NCBI GenBank assembly: GCA_934447715.1
Contig: CAKSER010000021.1
Coordinates: 1-30,874, forward strand
From: an uncultured Eubacteriales bacterium
Lineage (GTDB): Bacteria; Bacillota; Clostridia; Oscillospirales; CAG-272
Length of the DNA: 30,874 nucleotides
Direction: 5' to 3'
Shown: in pieces, positions 7,551 to 14,755 of the stretch
Numbering within the stretch: the stretch's first letter is position 1
How the letters are laid out: every line of letters starts with the position of its first letter
Program-made: the position numbers and the translations under genes
The notes under the pieces: generated by a model
Told to the model about the DNA's origin: nothing
Databases searched by the model: none
Seen by the model: only the letters and a program-made list of their open reading frames with translations

Positions 7551-9686
7551 ATGGTAACATGTCCTAATTGTAAAAAGGAATTGAGTGACGACGCAAGATT
7601 CTGTAATAGCTGCGGCACTCGGATTTCTAAAACAATCTATTGCCCCGGCTGCGGTAAGCAGACAAGTCTCGATTACGCCTTTTGCCCGAACTGCGGAGCC
7701 TCGATTACCGAAGCTATCGCTGAAAAACAGGCGGCGGCAGCAGATGCTCCTGTCAAAAAGGAGAAGAATTCTAGGCTTGCAATTATACTCGGCATAATCT
7801 GTGCAGCTGCTATCGCTGCTGTGATTTTAGTGATTGCTCTGTTTTCGGGTGGCGGCAATACCGCTGATAAGGCCGAAAACAGCTATGCTCTATATCTTAA
7901 GGATCGCGAAATTTTCTATTCCGATTTAAAGAAGGACAGCGACGCATGGCAGCTTACCTCCCGTCTTGTTGACTCTGATGAGGTTACCGATCTTGATCTG
8001 TCTTTGGCAGCATACAGTCTCGGTGGATGCTCTTATATGAGCGAGGACGGAAGGTATATCTTCTTCCCGGACAAGACCGACGGTAACGGCTTCAGCCTGT
8101 ATTTTAAGGAGGTTGCAAATCCGGATGCCGATGCAGTTAAAGTTGATTCCGATGTTGTGTCCTATACCGTAAATAATTCTGCAACCCTTGTTACCTATAT
8201 CAAGGGCAAGGAGGGCAATCTATATCAGTACAAAATCGGCGAGGACTCAAAGGATAAAATTGCAAGCGATGTCAAGATGTTCGCGGCATCCGACGACGGA
8301 AGCAAGATCGGCTATATAAATAACGAGAATAGCGTCTATGTAAAATATGCCGGTAACGAAAAAGAGAAAATTGCAAGTGACATCTCCGCTTATGAGTATG
8401 TATCCGATGATTTAACAACCCTGTATTACTTCAAGGACGGTGATCTTTATAAGCTGGTCGAAGGCGCTGATAAGGTAAAAATTGATTCGGATGTCAGAGA
8501 GGTTATAAATATTTACGATTCCGGTGAAATCTATTATGTGACCAACAAAACCGAGAAAAACACATTGCTGGACTATGTAATTGACGATACGAAGGAAGCG
8601 GATGCCGCCGTTATAAAGCCGGAATATCCTGATTATCCCGATGCCCCGGATCGTCCGTCCTGGTGGGATTATGAAGACGATGACGAGTATGATGCTGCAT
8701 ACGAAAGATATGAAAGCGCATATGAGGCGTGGAAGACCGAACGTAACCGCATGGAATCGGAATACAATACTGCTCTTAAAGCATACAATGAAAAGGTGTC
8801 TCGTGATGACCTGAGACAGAGACTTGAAGGTGAAAGTTTCGATCTTGCATCCTGTAATCTTTGCTTTTATAACGGCACAGAAAAAACCGTAATTACCGAT
8901 GCATTTATTAACGAATTCTATTCAAATTATACGTTTGCCTACGAAACACCTGCTATTTGCTATGAGACCTATAATCAGTCCGGTATTAATAAAAGGCTCA
9001 CCGACTTTGAAGGTTCAGTCAGTATCGATGATATTAGATATATACTCGAATCTGAACTGCTGGCAACCTCCGATAGAAATATCGCAGTAAATGAAGCAGT
9101 AACTGTTGTCGAGCAGAAAAAGAGAATATCTAATTTAGTAATCAATTACTCCGGCACTATTGCTTATTATATCGATAATATTCCGGGCATTGAGAATTAC
9201 GGTGAGCTCTACCGCATTTCTATTGATAACGGTGTAGTAGGAAAAGCCGAATTGTATGATAGTGATGTTTACATAGGCTACTCATATTTTGTAAGTGACA
9301 CGGAGCTTGAATATTTCAAGGACTTCAAGGACGGAGCCGGCGACCTGTACATAGACAAGAAAAAAATCGATACCGATGCCCGTGCGTACCTCTTAGAGAA
9401 TTATCCCGATATAGGCAAAACCATATACTTTACCGATTGGAATGCTGATAAAAACTACGGAACTCTGAAGGTTTATGACGGTAATGAGGCTGTAAAGATT
9501 TCTGATGATGTAGTTAACTTCTATGTTGCTCCCGACGGCCGTATTCTGTATCTGTATGATTACAGCTTTAAATACTATAAGGGAGAATTGCACGAATGGT
9601 TTGACGGTGAGACAAGAAAGATAGATGATGATGTAACTCGCGTAATTCCTTTTATCGATGAGAAGTACAGAGGCGCGTCGTATTAA
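7551..9686 (+). CDS. double zinc-ribbon, single-TM surface protein of unknown function
   Basis: 711 aa; AAAGGA (7538-7543) precedes the ATG. Two zinc ribbons open the protein: Cys4, Cys7, Cys18, Cys21 and Cys31, Cys34, Cys45, Cys48. A linker leads to one transmembrane helix (about 76-98), followed by a large acidic region predicted to lie outside the cell. That region contains repeated segments starting with KV/KI-(A/D/S)-(S/D)-D-(V/I) at about residues 195, 235, 272, 308, 648 and 690, suggesting a beta-propeller or DUF5050-like repeat fold. A Pro/Asp/Tyr-rich stretch (PEYPDYPDAPDRP, about 355-367) and a charged helix (about 375-420) interrupt it. Similar zinc-ribbon/TM proteins are common in Clostridia with no known role. 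The gene is monocistronic, between two terminators. Confidence 0.85.
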   Translation: MVTCPNCKKELSDDARFCNSCGTRISKTIYCPGCGKQTSLDYAFCPNCGASITEAIAEKQAAAADAPVKKEKNSRLAIILGIICAAAIAAVILVIALFSGGGNTADKAENSYALYLKDREIFYSDLKKDSDAWQLTSRLVDSDEVTDLDLSLAAYSLGGCSYMSEDGRYIFFPDKTDGNGFSLYFKEVANPDADAVKVDSDVVSYTVNNSATLVTYIKGKEGNLYQYKIGEDSKDKIASDVKMFAASDDGSKIGYINNENSVYVKYAGNEKEKIASDISAYEYVSDDLTTLYYFKDGDLYKLVEGADKVKIDSDVREVINIYDSGEIYYVTNKTEKNTLLDYVIDDTKEADAAVIKPEYPDYPDAPDRPSWWDYEDDDEYDAAYERYESAYEAWKTERNRMESEYNTALKAYNEKVSRDDLRQRLEGESFDLASCNLCFYNGTEKTVITDAFINEFYSNYTFAYETPAICYETYNQSGINKRLTDFEGSVSIDDIRYILESELLATSDRNIAVNEAVTVVEQKKRISNLVINYSGTIAYYIDNIPGIENYGELYRISIDNGVVGKAELYDSDVYIGYSYFVSDTELEYFKDFKDGAGDLYIDKKKIDTDARAYLLENYPDIGKTIYFTDWNADKNYGTLKVYDGNEAVKISDDVVNFYVAPDGRILYLYDYSFKYYKGELHEWFDGETRKIDDDVTRVIPFIDEKYRGASY

Positions 9687-9773
9687 AAGGTGCTCTCTCG
9701 TTATAAAAACAGCCCTCCGCCATTGAGCGAAAAGCTGCTTTACTTCTTATTCACTTTTAACTATAGCTTTTTT

Positions 9774-9803
9774 AAAACTCCCACACGGATGTGTGGGAGT
9801 TTT
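9774..9803. terminator. bidirectional terminator between convergent genes
   Basis: A 13-bp perfect stem, AAAACTCCCACAC (9774-9786) / GTGTGGGAGTTTT (9791-9803), with a GGAT loop. A and T tracts on both sides allow it to end transcription of the zinc-ribbon gene and of the MGMT-family gene on the other strand. Confidence 0.85.
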
Positions 9804-9816
9804 GCTTATCCTCAGC

Positions 9817-10125
9817 CTAAATGCTCCATTGATATTTTTTCAGGTCGACATGATAGGCGTCCTTTAAAATAACGCCCTCCTGTTTAAGCAATTCTGCCTG
9901 CTCAGTCCAGCCGGGAACCAGTCTGCCGGCGTGATTTACAACACGGTGACACGGATACTGCCCGTAATAATCGGCACGGCTGAGCACCGTTCCAACCAAG
10001 CGCGCGTTCCGGTCTCTTCCGATCAGCCGGGCAATCTGACCGTAGGTAGCCACACGCCCCTCCGGTATTTCCTCCACGACCGAGAGGATCTCATAGATCA
10101 ACCGTTCATCCGATAAAAGTCCCAT
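9817..10125 (-). CDS. MGMT-family DNA alkyltransferase-like protein
   Basis: 102 aa from the start at 10125, chosen because AGGTGGAG lies just upstream; a start at 10152 would add nine residues without a site. The protein is only the C-terminal DNA-binding/catalytic domain of O6-alkylguanine-DNA alkyltransferases: a winged HTH (GRVATYGQIARLIG, about 23-36), an ARLVG segment carrying the candidate Arg finger (about 41-45), and PCHRVV with acceptor Cys59. Size and the NHAGRLVPGW ending recall the COG3695 alkyltransferase-like (Atl1) group, which usually have Trp in place of the Cys. Because Cys is present here, true alkyl transfer is possible. Role: repair or flagging of O6-alkylguanine. Confidence 0.88.
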   Translation of the reverse strand: MGLLSDERLIYEILSVVEEIPEGRVATYGQIARLIGRDRNARLVGTVLSRADYYGQYPCHRVVNHAGRLVPGWTEQAELLKQEGVILKDAYHVDLKKYQWSI

Positions 10126-10142
10126 ATTCTCCACCTCATATG

Positions 10143-10151
10143 AGTATAGCA
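10143..10151 (-). promoter_or_regulatory. extended -10 promoter element of the MGMT-family gene
   Basis: On the minus strand TGCTATACT forms a TGn-extended -10 box. No good -35 is found 17 bp upstream. It lies about 20 bp before the chosen start codon, giving a very short leader. Confidence 0.45.
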
Positions 10152-10232
10152 TACCATAAAGAAGGGAAAATAATCAAGGGGTTTTTTATATTGTGCTGCC
10201 GAAAAAGACATCGTGCCGACCGTAATGGTAAA

Positions 10233-10428
10233 GTGAAATATCCGGTTGCACCGGATGTAAAATAATTTCTCGCAGGCTCGAGATTGTGAAATGCTGCTTC
10301 CTGCGGTCGCAGCGTGAAATGAAATAAATCCCTCACGCTCGCAGACATTTCACATGCCAAAGGCATATTTCACGCACGGAGCGCATTTCACAAATCCAAA
10401 AGGGATTTATTTCGCCTGCGGAGGCGAG
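10233..10428. repeat. palindrome-rich intergenic repeat array with GTGAAAT / ATTTCAC spacers
   Basis: No gene lies between 10126 and 10637. A 7-mer GTGAAAT occurs at 10233, 10286 and 10314 (variant GTAAAAT at 10257). Its reverse complement ATTTCAC occurs at 10347, 10367 and 10385 (variant ATTTCGC at 10409). Between the copies lie small hairpins: TCCGG/CCGGA (10241-10255), TCTCG/CGAGA (10268-10283), GCTGC/GCAGC (10293-10313), ATGCC/GGCAT (10354-10366), AAATCC/GGATTT (10392-10408) and CGCCT/AGGCG (10413-10426). A 13-bp perfect inverted repeat, 10321-10333 with 10401-10413, encloses the right half. This looks like a dispersed intergenic repeat or a folded RNA, not a CRISPR, because units differ in length and orientation. 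Confidence 0.7.
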
Positions 10429-10446
10429 ACCCCACCACACGGTCTT

Positions 10447-10559
10447 GCCTTTTCTTTGCGAAGAAAAGGCTGCGGTCGGTTCGGCGGCTCTGACAGTCCA
10501 CCGGACTGTCATTCACTACCGCCTCACCCTTTTACGTTATGAGCCCTTCGGGCTCATAA
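10447..10559. repeat. cluster of three perfect hairpins next to the repeat array
   Basis: Stem 1: GCCTTTTCTT (10447-10456) / AAGAAAAGGC (10461-10470), with a TGCG loop of the UNCG type. Stem 2: GACAGTCC (10492-10499) / GGACTGTC (10503-10510). Stem 3: TTATGAGCC (10537-10545) / GGCTCATAA (10551-10559). No coding frame is convincing. Stem 3 shares an 11-nt stretch, on the minus strand GGGCTCATAAC, with the anticodon arm of the adjacent tRNA-fMet. Confidence 0.6.
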
Positions 10560-10594
10560 TATGATGATTGTATGGCACAACTACCATCGTATTA

Positions 10595-10636
10595 AAAAGA
10601 AAAGAACATCATCTGTCGACGATGTTCTTTTCTTTT
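10595..10636 (-). terminator. terminator of the tRNA pair
   Basis: A 16-bp perfect inverted repeat (10595-10610 with 10621-10636) around a 10-nt loop, with the T-rich arm ending minus-strand transcription just after tRNA-fMet. Confidence 0.85.
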
Positions 10637-10637
10637 A

Positions 10638-10711
<74 letters not shown>

Positions 10712-10719
10712 ATATATAA

Positions 10720-10804
10720 TGCCGGAAACCGGGGTCGAACCGGCACGAGATAAAGTCTCACGGGATTTTAAGTCCCGGGCGTCTGCCTATTCCGCCATTC
10801 CGGC
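10720..10804 (-). tRNA. tRNA-Leu (TAA)
   Basis: A class II tRNA of 85 nt. The acceptor stem is GCCGGAA/TTCCGGC, the anticodon stem CGGGA/TCCCG, the loop CTTAAAA with anticodon TAA, and the long variable arm TGAGA...TCTCG. CCA is not encoded. Confidence 0.95.
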
Positions 10805-10834
10805 ACATCATACAGTTTCCGCTGCAACATTGCT

Positions 10835-10863
10835 ATTATAGCACATCAGATCTGCATTGTCAA
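10835..10863 (-). promoter_or_regulatory. perfect consensus promoter of the tRNA pair
   Basis: Minus strand: TTGACA (10863-10858), a 17-bp spacer ending in TGTGC, TATAAT (10840-10835). Both hexamers match the vegetative consensus exactly, as expected for strongly expressed tRNA genes. The start is predicted near 10828. Confidence 0.93.
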
Positions 10864-10936
10864 CCCCTCTTTTGATTTTTTTGTAATTATCCGGCCTTTG
10901 CTTTTATTTCGCTTGCGAGGCTTTAGCTGCCCGAAA

Positions 10937-11572
10937 TTACGAAAAAAGCTTTTTTGCAAGCCCAAAAATGCAACCATTATGACCGTTTTTTGCATAATAT
11001 TCATCTGCCGTAATCGAGCAGATTCCGATATCCTTATATTCTCCCTTTGTTAAAATATACCCTCGCAGGACTCCCTCAAATTTCATACCGCATCTTTCCA
11101 TAAGCTTGCGGCTCCTGTCGTTTCCGATCATGTATTTTGCTTCGATTCTGTTCAGATTCAGCTTGTTAAAGCCGAAGCTCATGACCTCGTTTACCGCCTC
11201 GGTGGCATATCCGCTGCCGCAGTAATCCGGATTTAACACATAGCCGATCTCGCCGCGGTTGTTTTGAATATCAAACGATGTAAAGCCGCAGGTGCCGATC
11301 ATTTTTTCATTGCTTTTTAAAACAACTCCCCAGTCATAAAAATCTCCGGCTCTGTACTGCTCCTGTAATTGCTCTGTGTATCTTTCGCTGTATTCGATAT
11401 TCGGGTGAGGATACCACAAAAGAAATTCCGGGACCTCTTTTCTGCTCGAGTAATCATAAACATCCGAAGAATCCGATGGTAGGATTTTTCTTAGGATCAA
11501 CCGTTTTGTCTCGAGCTGAGGTATGTTTGAAAATATCTTTTTTATCTTGTTTCCGGTTATAAACTGGCTCAT
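10937..11572 (-). CDS. GNAT acetyltransferase, RimJ/RimL type
   Basis: 211 aa. The opening of the domain, LETKRLILRKILPSD (about 20-34), is the typical RimJ/RimL/SpeG-like start. The acetyl-CoA loop appears as NPDYCGSGYATEAV (about 114-127), and the motif LNRIEAKYMIGNDRSRKLMERCGM is typical of N-acetyltransferases acting on ribosomal protein N-termini or small amines. The site before the start is a modest AAGGAA. The substrate cannot be assigned. The gene has its own promoter and is divergent from the GLUG protein gene. Confidence 0.9.
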   Translation of the reverse strand: MSQFITGNKIKKIFSNIPQLETKRLILRKILPSDSSDVYDYSSRKEVPEFLLWYPHPNIEYSERYTEQLQEQYRAGDFYDWGVVLKSNEKMIGTCGFTSFDIQNNRGEIGYVLNPDYCGSGYATEAVNEVMSFGFNKLNLNRIEAKYMIGNDRSRKLMERCGMKFEGVLRGYILTKGEYKDIGICSITADEYYAKNGHNGCIFGLAKKLFS

Positions 11573-11632
11573 ATTGCTATCGGTTCCTTCTGCGTTTATC
11601 GGAATGAAAATTTATAAGTGCGTACAACGGTA

Positions 11633-11661
11633 ATGATAGCATATAATGGAGAATTAGTCAA
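11633..11661 (-). promoter_or_regulatory. promoter of the GNAT gene
   Basis: Minus strand: TTGACT (11661-11656), 17 bp ending in ATGC, TATCAT (11638-11633). The spacer end gives a TGn extension to the -10 box. Confidence 0.7.
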
Positions 11662-11697
11662 TTGCTTTTGATGTCGATATCGGTCCTTGATTTACAC

Positions 11698-11726
11698 TTG
11701 ACTCGGTTTTAAAAAAATGATAAAAT
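11698..11726 (+). promoter_or_regulatory. promoter of the GLUG/dockerin gene
   Basis: TTGACT (11698-11703), 17 bp, TAAAAT (11721-11726). An AGGGAGGG ribosome site follows at 11752-11759. Confidence 0.75.
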
Positions 11727-11764
11727 AATAGGAGAATAAGAAAGAGCAAAAAGGGAGGGATATT

Positions 11765-14503
11765 ATGACAGGCAGATTTCGTTTAGCTTCTGCTTTTAAG
11801 CAGGCTGCTTTGATTCTTCTTTGCCTTGTTATGATCCTGCCGCTTTTTTGCTTTAGGATTTCGGCTGCCGACATCTGGAGCGGAAATGCCGCAAAGGGTT
11901 TTAGCGGCGGAAAGGGTACGCCGGAATCGCCGTATCTGATTAAGAATGCAGAGCAGCTTGCTCTCTTTGCCGGGCTGGTAAACGGAACGATCAAAACGCT
12001 CGGCGGTAAGAATGTTTACAGAAACCAGTACAATTCGGCATGCTATGCACTGACTGCCGATATTTATTTAAACGATTTAAGCAACCTTCAGAACTGGTCG
12101 AAGACAAAGCCGAAAAACTCCTGGACTCCGATCGGATATTATACCTCGTCAGACGCATACGCGCCGTTTTGCGGAAGCTTTGACGGACGGGGCCACAGCG
12201 TTTACGGTGTATACATAAAATCGGATAAGAACAGGCAGGGGCTGTTCGGGTGTATCGAGGGCGGAACTGTTTTTGATCTGTCGGTAAAAAGCTCTTATAT
12301 TGAGGGAAGCATGTATGTCGGCGGAATTGTCGGATATGCTTCGGGAAGCGCATCCGCTGTAAACGGCTGCTTTTCGGATGCTATAGTGTCTGGAAGCATG
12401 TATGTCGGCGGAATTGCCGGTGCTTCGGGAGGCATGACTTCGCTTTGCAAAAACACAGGCTCGGTCAGCGGAAAAACAGAGGTCGGCGGAATCGTCGGCG
12501 GCGCGGAAGCCTTTTCGATGATATCAAACTGCATTAATACAGGTGCTGTAAACGGCAGCTCGGATATTGGCGGCATTTTCGGAGGGGATAAGGCTTTCTC
12601 CCGTGCCGTTTGCTCGGTAAACACCGGAAAGATCACCGGGTCATCAAATTCCGGTGCAGTTGCCGGAAAAGCAGACGGGAGCATTTTTTACGGCTGCTAC
12701 TATTTGTCGGGAAGCAGCTCAAAGGGAATCGGCTCGTCATCAAGCGAGTCTTCGTCAACGGTCAAACTGACCGCAACCGAAATGAAGCAGGAAAAAAGCT
12801 TTCCGCTTTTGAATTTTTCAAGCCATTTCACGATGTCGGCTTCATCCCCCGAGATTACAAGGCTTCTTTTAACCGGAAACGGCACATCGGCTTGGAACGG
12901 AGAGGTCGCACAGTCGTTTTCCTCCGGCTCCGGAACCAAGGCGGATCCTTATAAAATTACAAAAGCCTCCGAGCTTGCTTTTCTTTCAAAGCTGGTCAAT
13001 TCCGGAAACAGCCAGAGCGGAAAGTATTTTGTAATTACAGCGGATATTACCTTCAACAGCTTCGCAGCATCCGGATTTTTCGGAGGCGCTGTCGGATTTG
13101 ATCCGATCGGAAACGAGAAAAATCCGTTTTGCGGAAGTATTGACGGAAAGGGGCATACAATTTCCGGTCTTTATATTACCGGGACAGGCAAGGGAACCGG
13201 GCTTTTCGGCTGCTCGAAGGGAACGGTCACAGGCATCAAGGTAAAGGATTCGGTAATCAGCGGCGGAAAATATGTCGGAGCTCTTGTCGGAATCAATTTC
13301 GGAACGGTATCGTCCTGCTCCGCAAAGGCAGAGGTTTTCGGTTCTCAGTTTGTCGGCGGTCTTGTCGGCAAAAGCGAATCAAGCAGTAAAATTACAAGCT
13401 CGGGCACAAGCGGCACCGTCTTCGGCAGCTCTGCTGTCGGCGGAATTACGGGCGGAGCAGATAATGCTGCTGTCGAAAGCTGCACCTCAAATTCGACAGT
13501 GCAGGGAGGAGACAGCGTCGGCGGAATTGCAGGCTATGCAGAGACAAGCTCTAAGCTGAACAAGCTGAAAAACAACGGAAATGTGTACGGCGCGGACAAT
13601 GTCGGCGGAATCGGCGGTCAGCTGTACTATTATTCAAAAATCACACTGTCGCAGAATAACGGGAAAATCTGCGGACGAAGCAGCATAGGCGGAATTATCG
13701 GCTATGCTTCATGGCGTTCATCCGCACTTAACTGCCTTAATTGCGGCGCTGTTTCTGCGTCAAGCGACGCAGGCGGAATTGCCGGATATATTTATAACAA
13801 CTCGACAGTCGAAAAATCGGTGTCGCGCGGAAAGATAAGCTCCGTAACCCCAAGCGGAATTGTCGGAAAAAGCTCATATTCCTCTGTTTTAAACTGCTAT
13901 TATCTGCAGGGGAGTGCAAAGGGAGGCATATCCGGAAAGGACGAAAAGGGAAAGGCTGTTTCGGTAAAATCCGGAGCGCGGAAGACCGATTATCCGGGGC
14001 TTGATTTTGCGCTTTACTGGGTATTTGTAAACGGAAAGCCGGAGCTTCAGGTGTTTACAGACATAATTGCACTTTCATCAAGCGACATTTCCTCAAGTAA
14101 ATATAAAATCGATATATCCGCCGGAATAATATCGAGAATTCCGGCAGGAACCGCTCTTTCACAGTTTAAAAGCAATCTGAAGACATCCCGTGACATTACG
14201 GTGACCGACGCAAACGGAAAGGCTATAACCGATAAAAACGCACTGATACCGACAGGTGCAGTCCTGACGCTTTCGGATAGGATAGGGGCTTTGACGCTTT
14301 CTGTGATCGGTGATGTAAACGGCGACGGAAAGGCAACAATTACCGACTTTATTCAGATCAAAAGCCATCTTCTTTCCGGAGGCAAGACCTTAAATGGCAT
14401 AGTCCTTACCTCTGCCGATGTCAATCTGGACTCAAAGGTTTCGATTACCGACTTTGTCAAATTCAAGGCATATCTTCTCGGGAACGGAGGCCTGTCCGCC
14501 TGA
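11765..14503 (+). CDS. secreted GLUG-repeat protein with C-terminal dockerin-like domain
   Basis: 912 aa. A signal peptide is clear (basic start, hydrophobic core about 13-31, likely cleavage after ISAA near residue 35). Two similar modules follow, opening with W-(S/N)-G...F(S)SG.GT..(S/D)PY.I (about 38-60 and 377-399) and each leading into a GLUG array with many VGGI-G repeats (about 185-310 and 500-715). A linker of the kind Y.I.....I..IPAGT..S.F (about 770-845) precedes two Ca2+-binding dockerin type I motifs, DVNGDGKATITD and DVNLDSKVSITD (about 850-905). GLUG repeats form beta-solenoids found in adhesins. A dockerin would anchor the protein to a cohesin. No catalytic domain is seen, so adhesion or scaffold function is inferred. 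The gene is monocistronic. Confidence 0.88.
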   Translation: MTGRFRLASAFKQAALILLCLVMILPLFCFRISAADIWSGNAAKGFSGGKGTPESPYLIKNAEQLALFAGLVNGTIKTLGGKNVYRNQYNSACYALTADIYLNDLSNLQNWSKTKPKNSWTPIGYYTSSDAYAPFCGSFDGRGHSVYGVYIKSDKNRQGLFGCIEGGTVFDLSVKSSYIEGSMYVGGIVGYASGSASAVNGCFSDAIVSGSMYVGGIAGASGGMTSLCKNTGSVSGKTEVGGIVGGAEAFSMISNCINTGAVNGSSDIGGIFGGDKAFSRAVCSVNTGKITGSSNSGAVAGKADGSIFYGCYYLSGSSSKGIGSSSSESSSTVKLTATEMKQEKSFPLLNFSSHFTMSASSPEITRLLLTGNGTSAWNGEVAQSFSSGSGTKADPYKITKASELAFLSKLVNSGNSQSGKYFVITADITFNSFAASGFFGGAVGFDPIGNEKNPFCGSIDGKGHTISGLYITGTGKGTGLFGCSKGTVTGIKVKDSVISGGKYVGALVGINFGTVSSCSAKAEVFGSQFVGGLVGKSESSSKITSSGTSGTVFGSSAVGGITGGADNAAVESCTSNSTVQGGDSVGGIAGYAETSSKLNKLKNNGNVYGADNVGGIGGQLYYYSKITLSQNNGKICGRSSIGGIIGYASWRSSALNCLNCGAVSASSDAGGIAGYIYNNSTVEKSVSRGKISSVTPSGIVGKSSYSSVLNCYYLQGSAKGGISGKDEKGKAVSVKSGARKTDYPGLDFALYWVFVNGKPELQVFTDIIALSSSDISSSKYKIDISAGIISRIPAGTALSQFKSNLKTSRDITVTDANGKAITDKNALIPTGAVLTLSDRIGALTLSVIGDVNGDGKATITDFIQIKSHLLSGGKTLNGIVLTSADVNLDSKVSITDFVKFKAYLLGNGGLSA

Positions 14504-14585
14504 AAATTGCCTGTGAGCCGGCTTGATACCGGCAAAGCGACAGAAATTTGCTGCTTTTCGCAGTATAACGTATTTATTTTTACTA

Positions 14586-14614
14586 TTGACTTTACATCCC
14601 TTAAGTGGTAAAAT
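14586..14614 (+). promoter_or_regulatory. promoter of the pyrimidine operon
   Basis: TTGACT (14586-14591), a 17-bp spacer, TAAAAT (14609-14614). The start is predicted near 14621, leaving a leader of about 135 nt before pyrC. Confidence 0.8.
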
Positions 14615-14630
14615 AATAAAAAAGATCTTT

Positions 14631-14731
14631 AAGCAGGTGCTGTGACGCCGGCAAGATTGGTAATAGACGACTGTGTATCAGTCTGCTTTCTTGTACCTAT
14701 AGCCTGCTTTTTTAAAAAGCAGGCTTTTTTT
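14631..14731 (+). promoter_or_regulatory. candidate transcription attenuator in the pyr leader
   Basis: The terminator arm CCTGCTT (14703-14709) can pair with AAGCAGG at 14717-14723 to form the terminator, or with an identical AAGCAGG at 14631-14637 to form an antiterminator. Between them lie a small hairpin GACTG/CAGTC (14669-14683) and unpaired sequence. This is the expected layout of a switch that lets RNA polymerase through when pyrimidines are low. I see no PyrR consensus and no riboswitch aptamer that I recognise. Confidence 0.6.
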
Positions 14732-14755
14732 AGGAGAAAATTCAGGAGAAAATAA
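14642..14755 (+). other. possible leader peptide spanning the pyr attenuator
   Basis: A GTG-initiated frame of 37 codons runs from 14642 through the terminator hairpin to TAA at 14753-14755, which overlaps the pyrC ATG as TAATG. The start has only a weak AGGTG two bases away. An open frame of this length has a fair chance of occurring at random. The arrangement resembles the enterobacterial pyrBI leader, where a translating ribosome blocks the terminator. Confidence 0.25.
14701..14731 (+). terminator. leader terminator upstream of pyrC
   Basis: AGCCTGCTTT (14701-14710) pairs with AAAGCAGGCT (14716-14725), followed by a T7 tract (14725-14731). It lies 24 nt before the pyrC start. Confidence 0.85.

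Noticed and set aside
10233..10428. CRISPR array
   Set aside because: Repeat units are 7 nt, change orientation in the middle, and spacers are palindromes of unequal length; no cas genes are nearby.
14504..14580. Terminator of the GLUG protein gene
   Set aside because: Only a 5-bp GCCGG/CCGGC stem (14517-14533) and a 4-bp stem near 14551 are visible, neither with a proper T tract.
14615..14754. PyrR-binding attenuator, T-box or known riboswitch in the pyr leader
   Set aside because: No PyrR anti-antiterminator consensus, no T-box TGGNACC-type bulge, and no aptamer core that I recognise.
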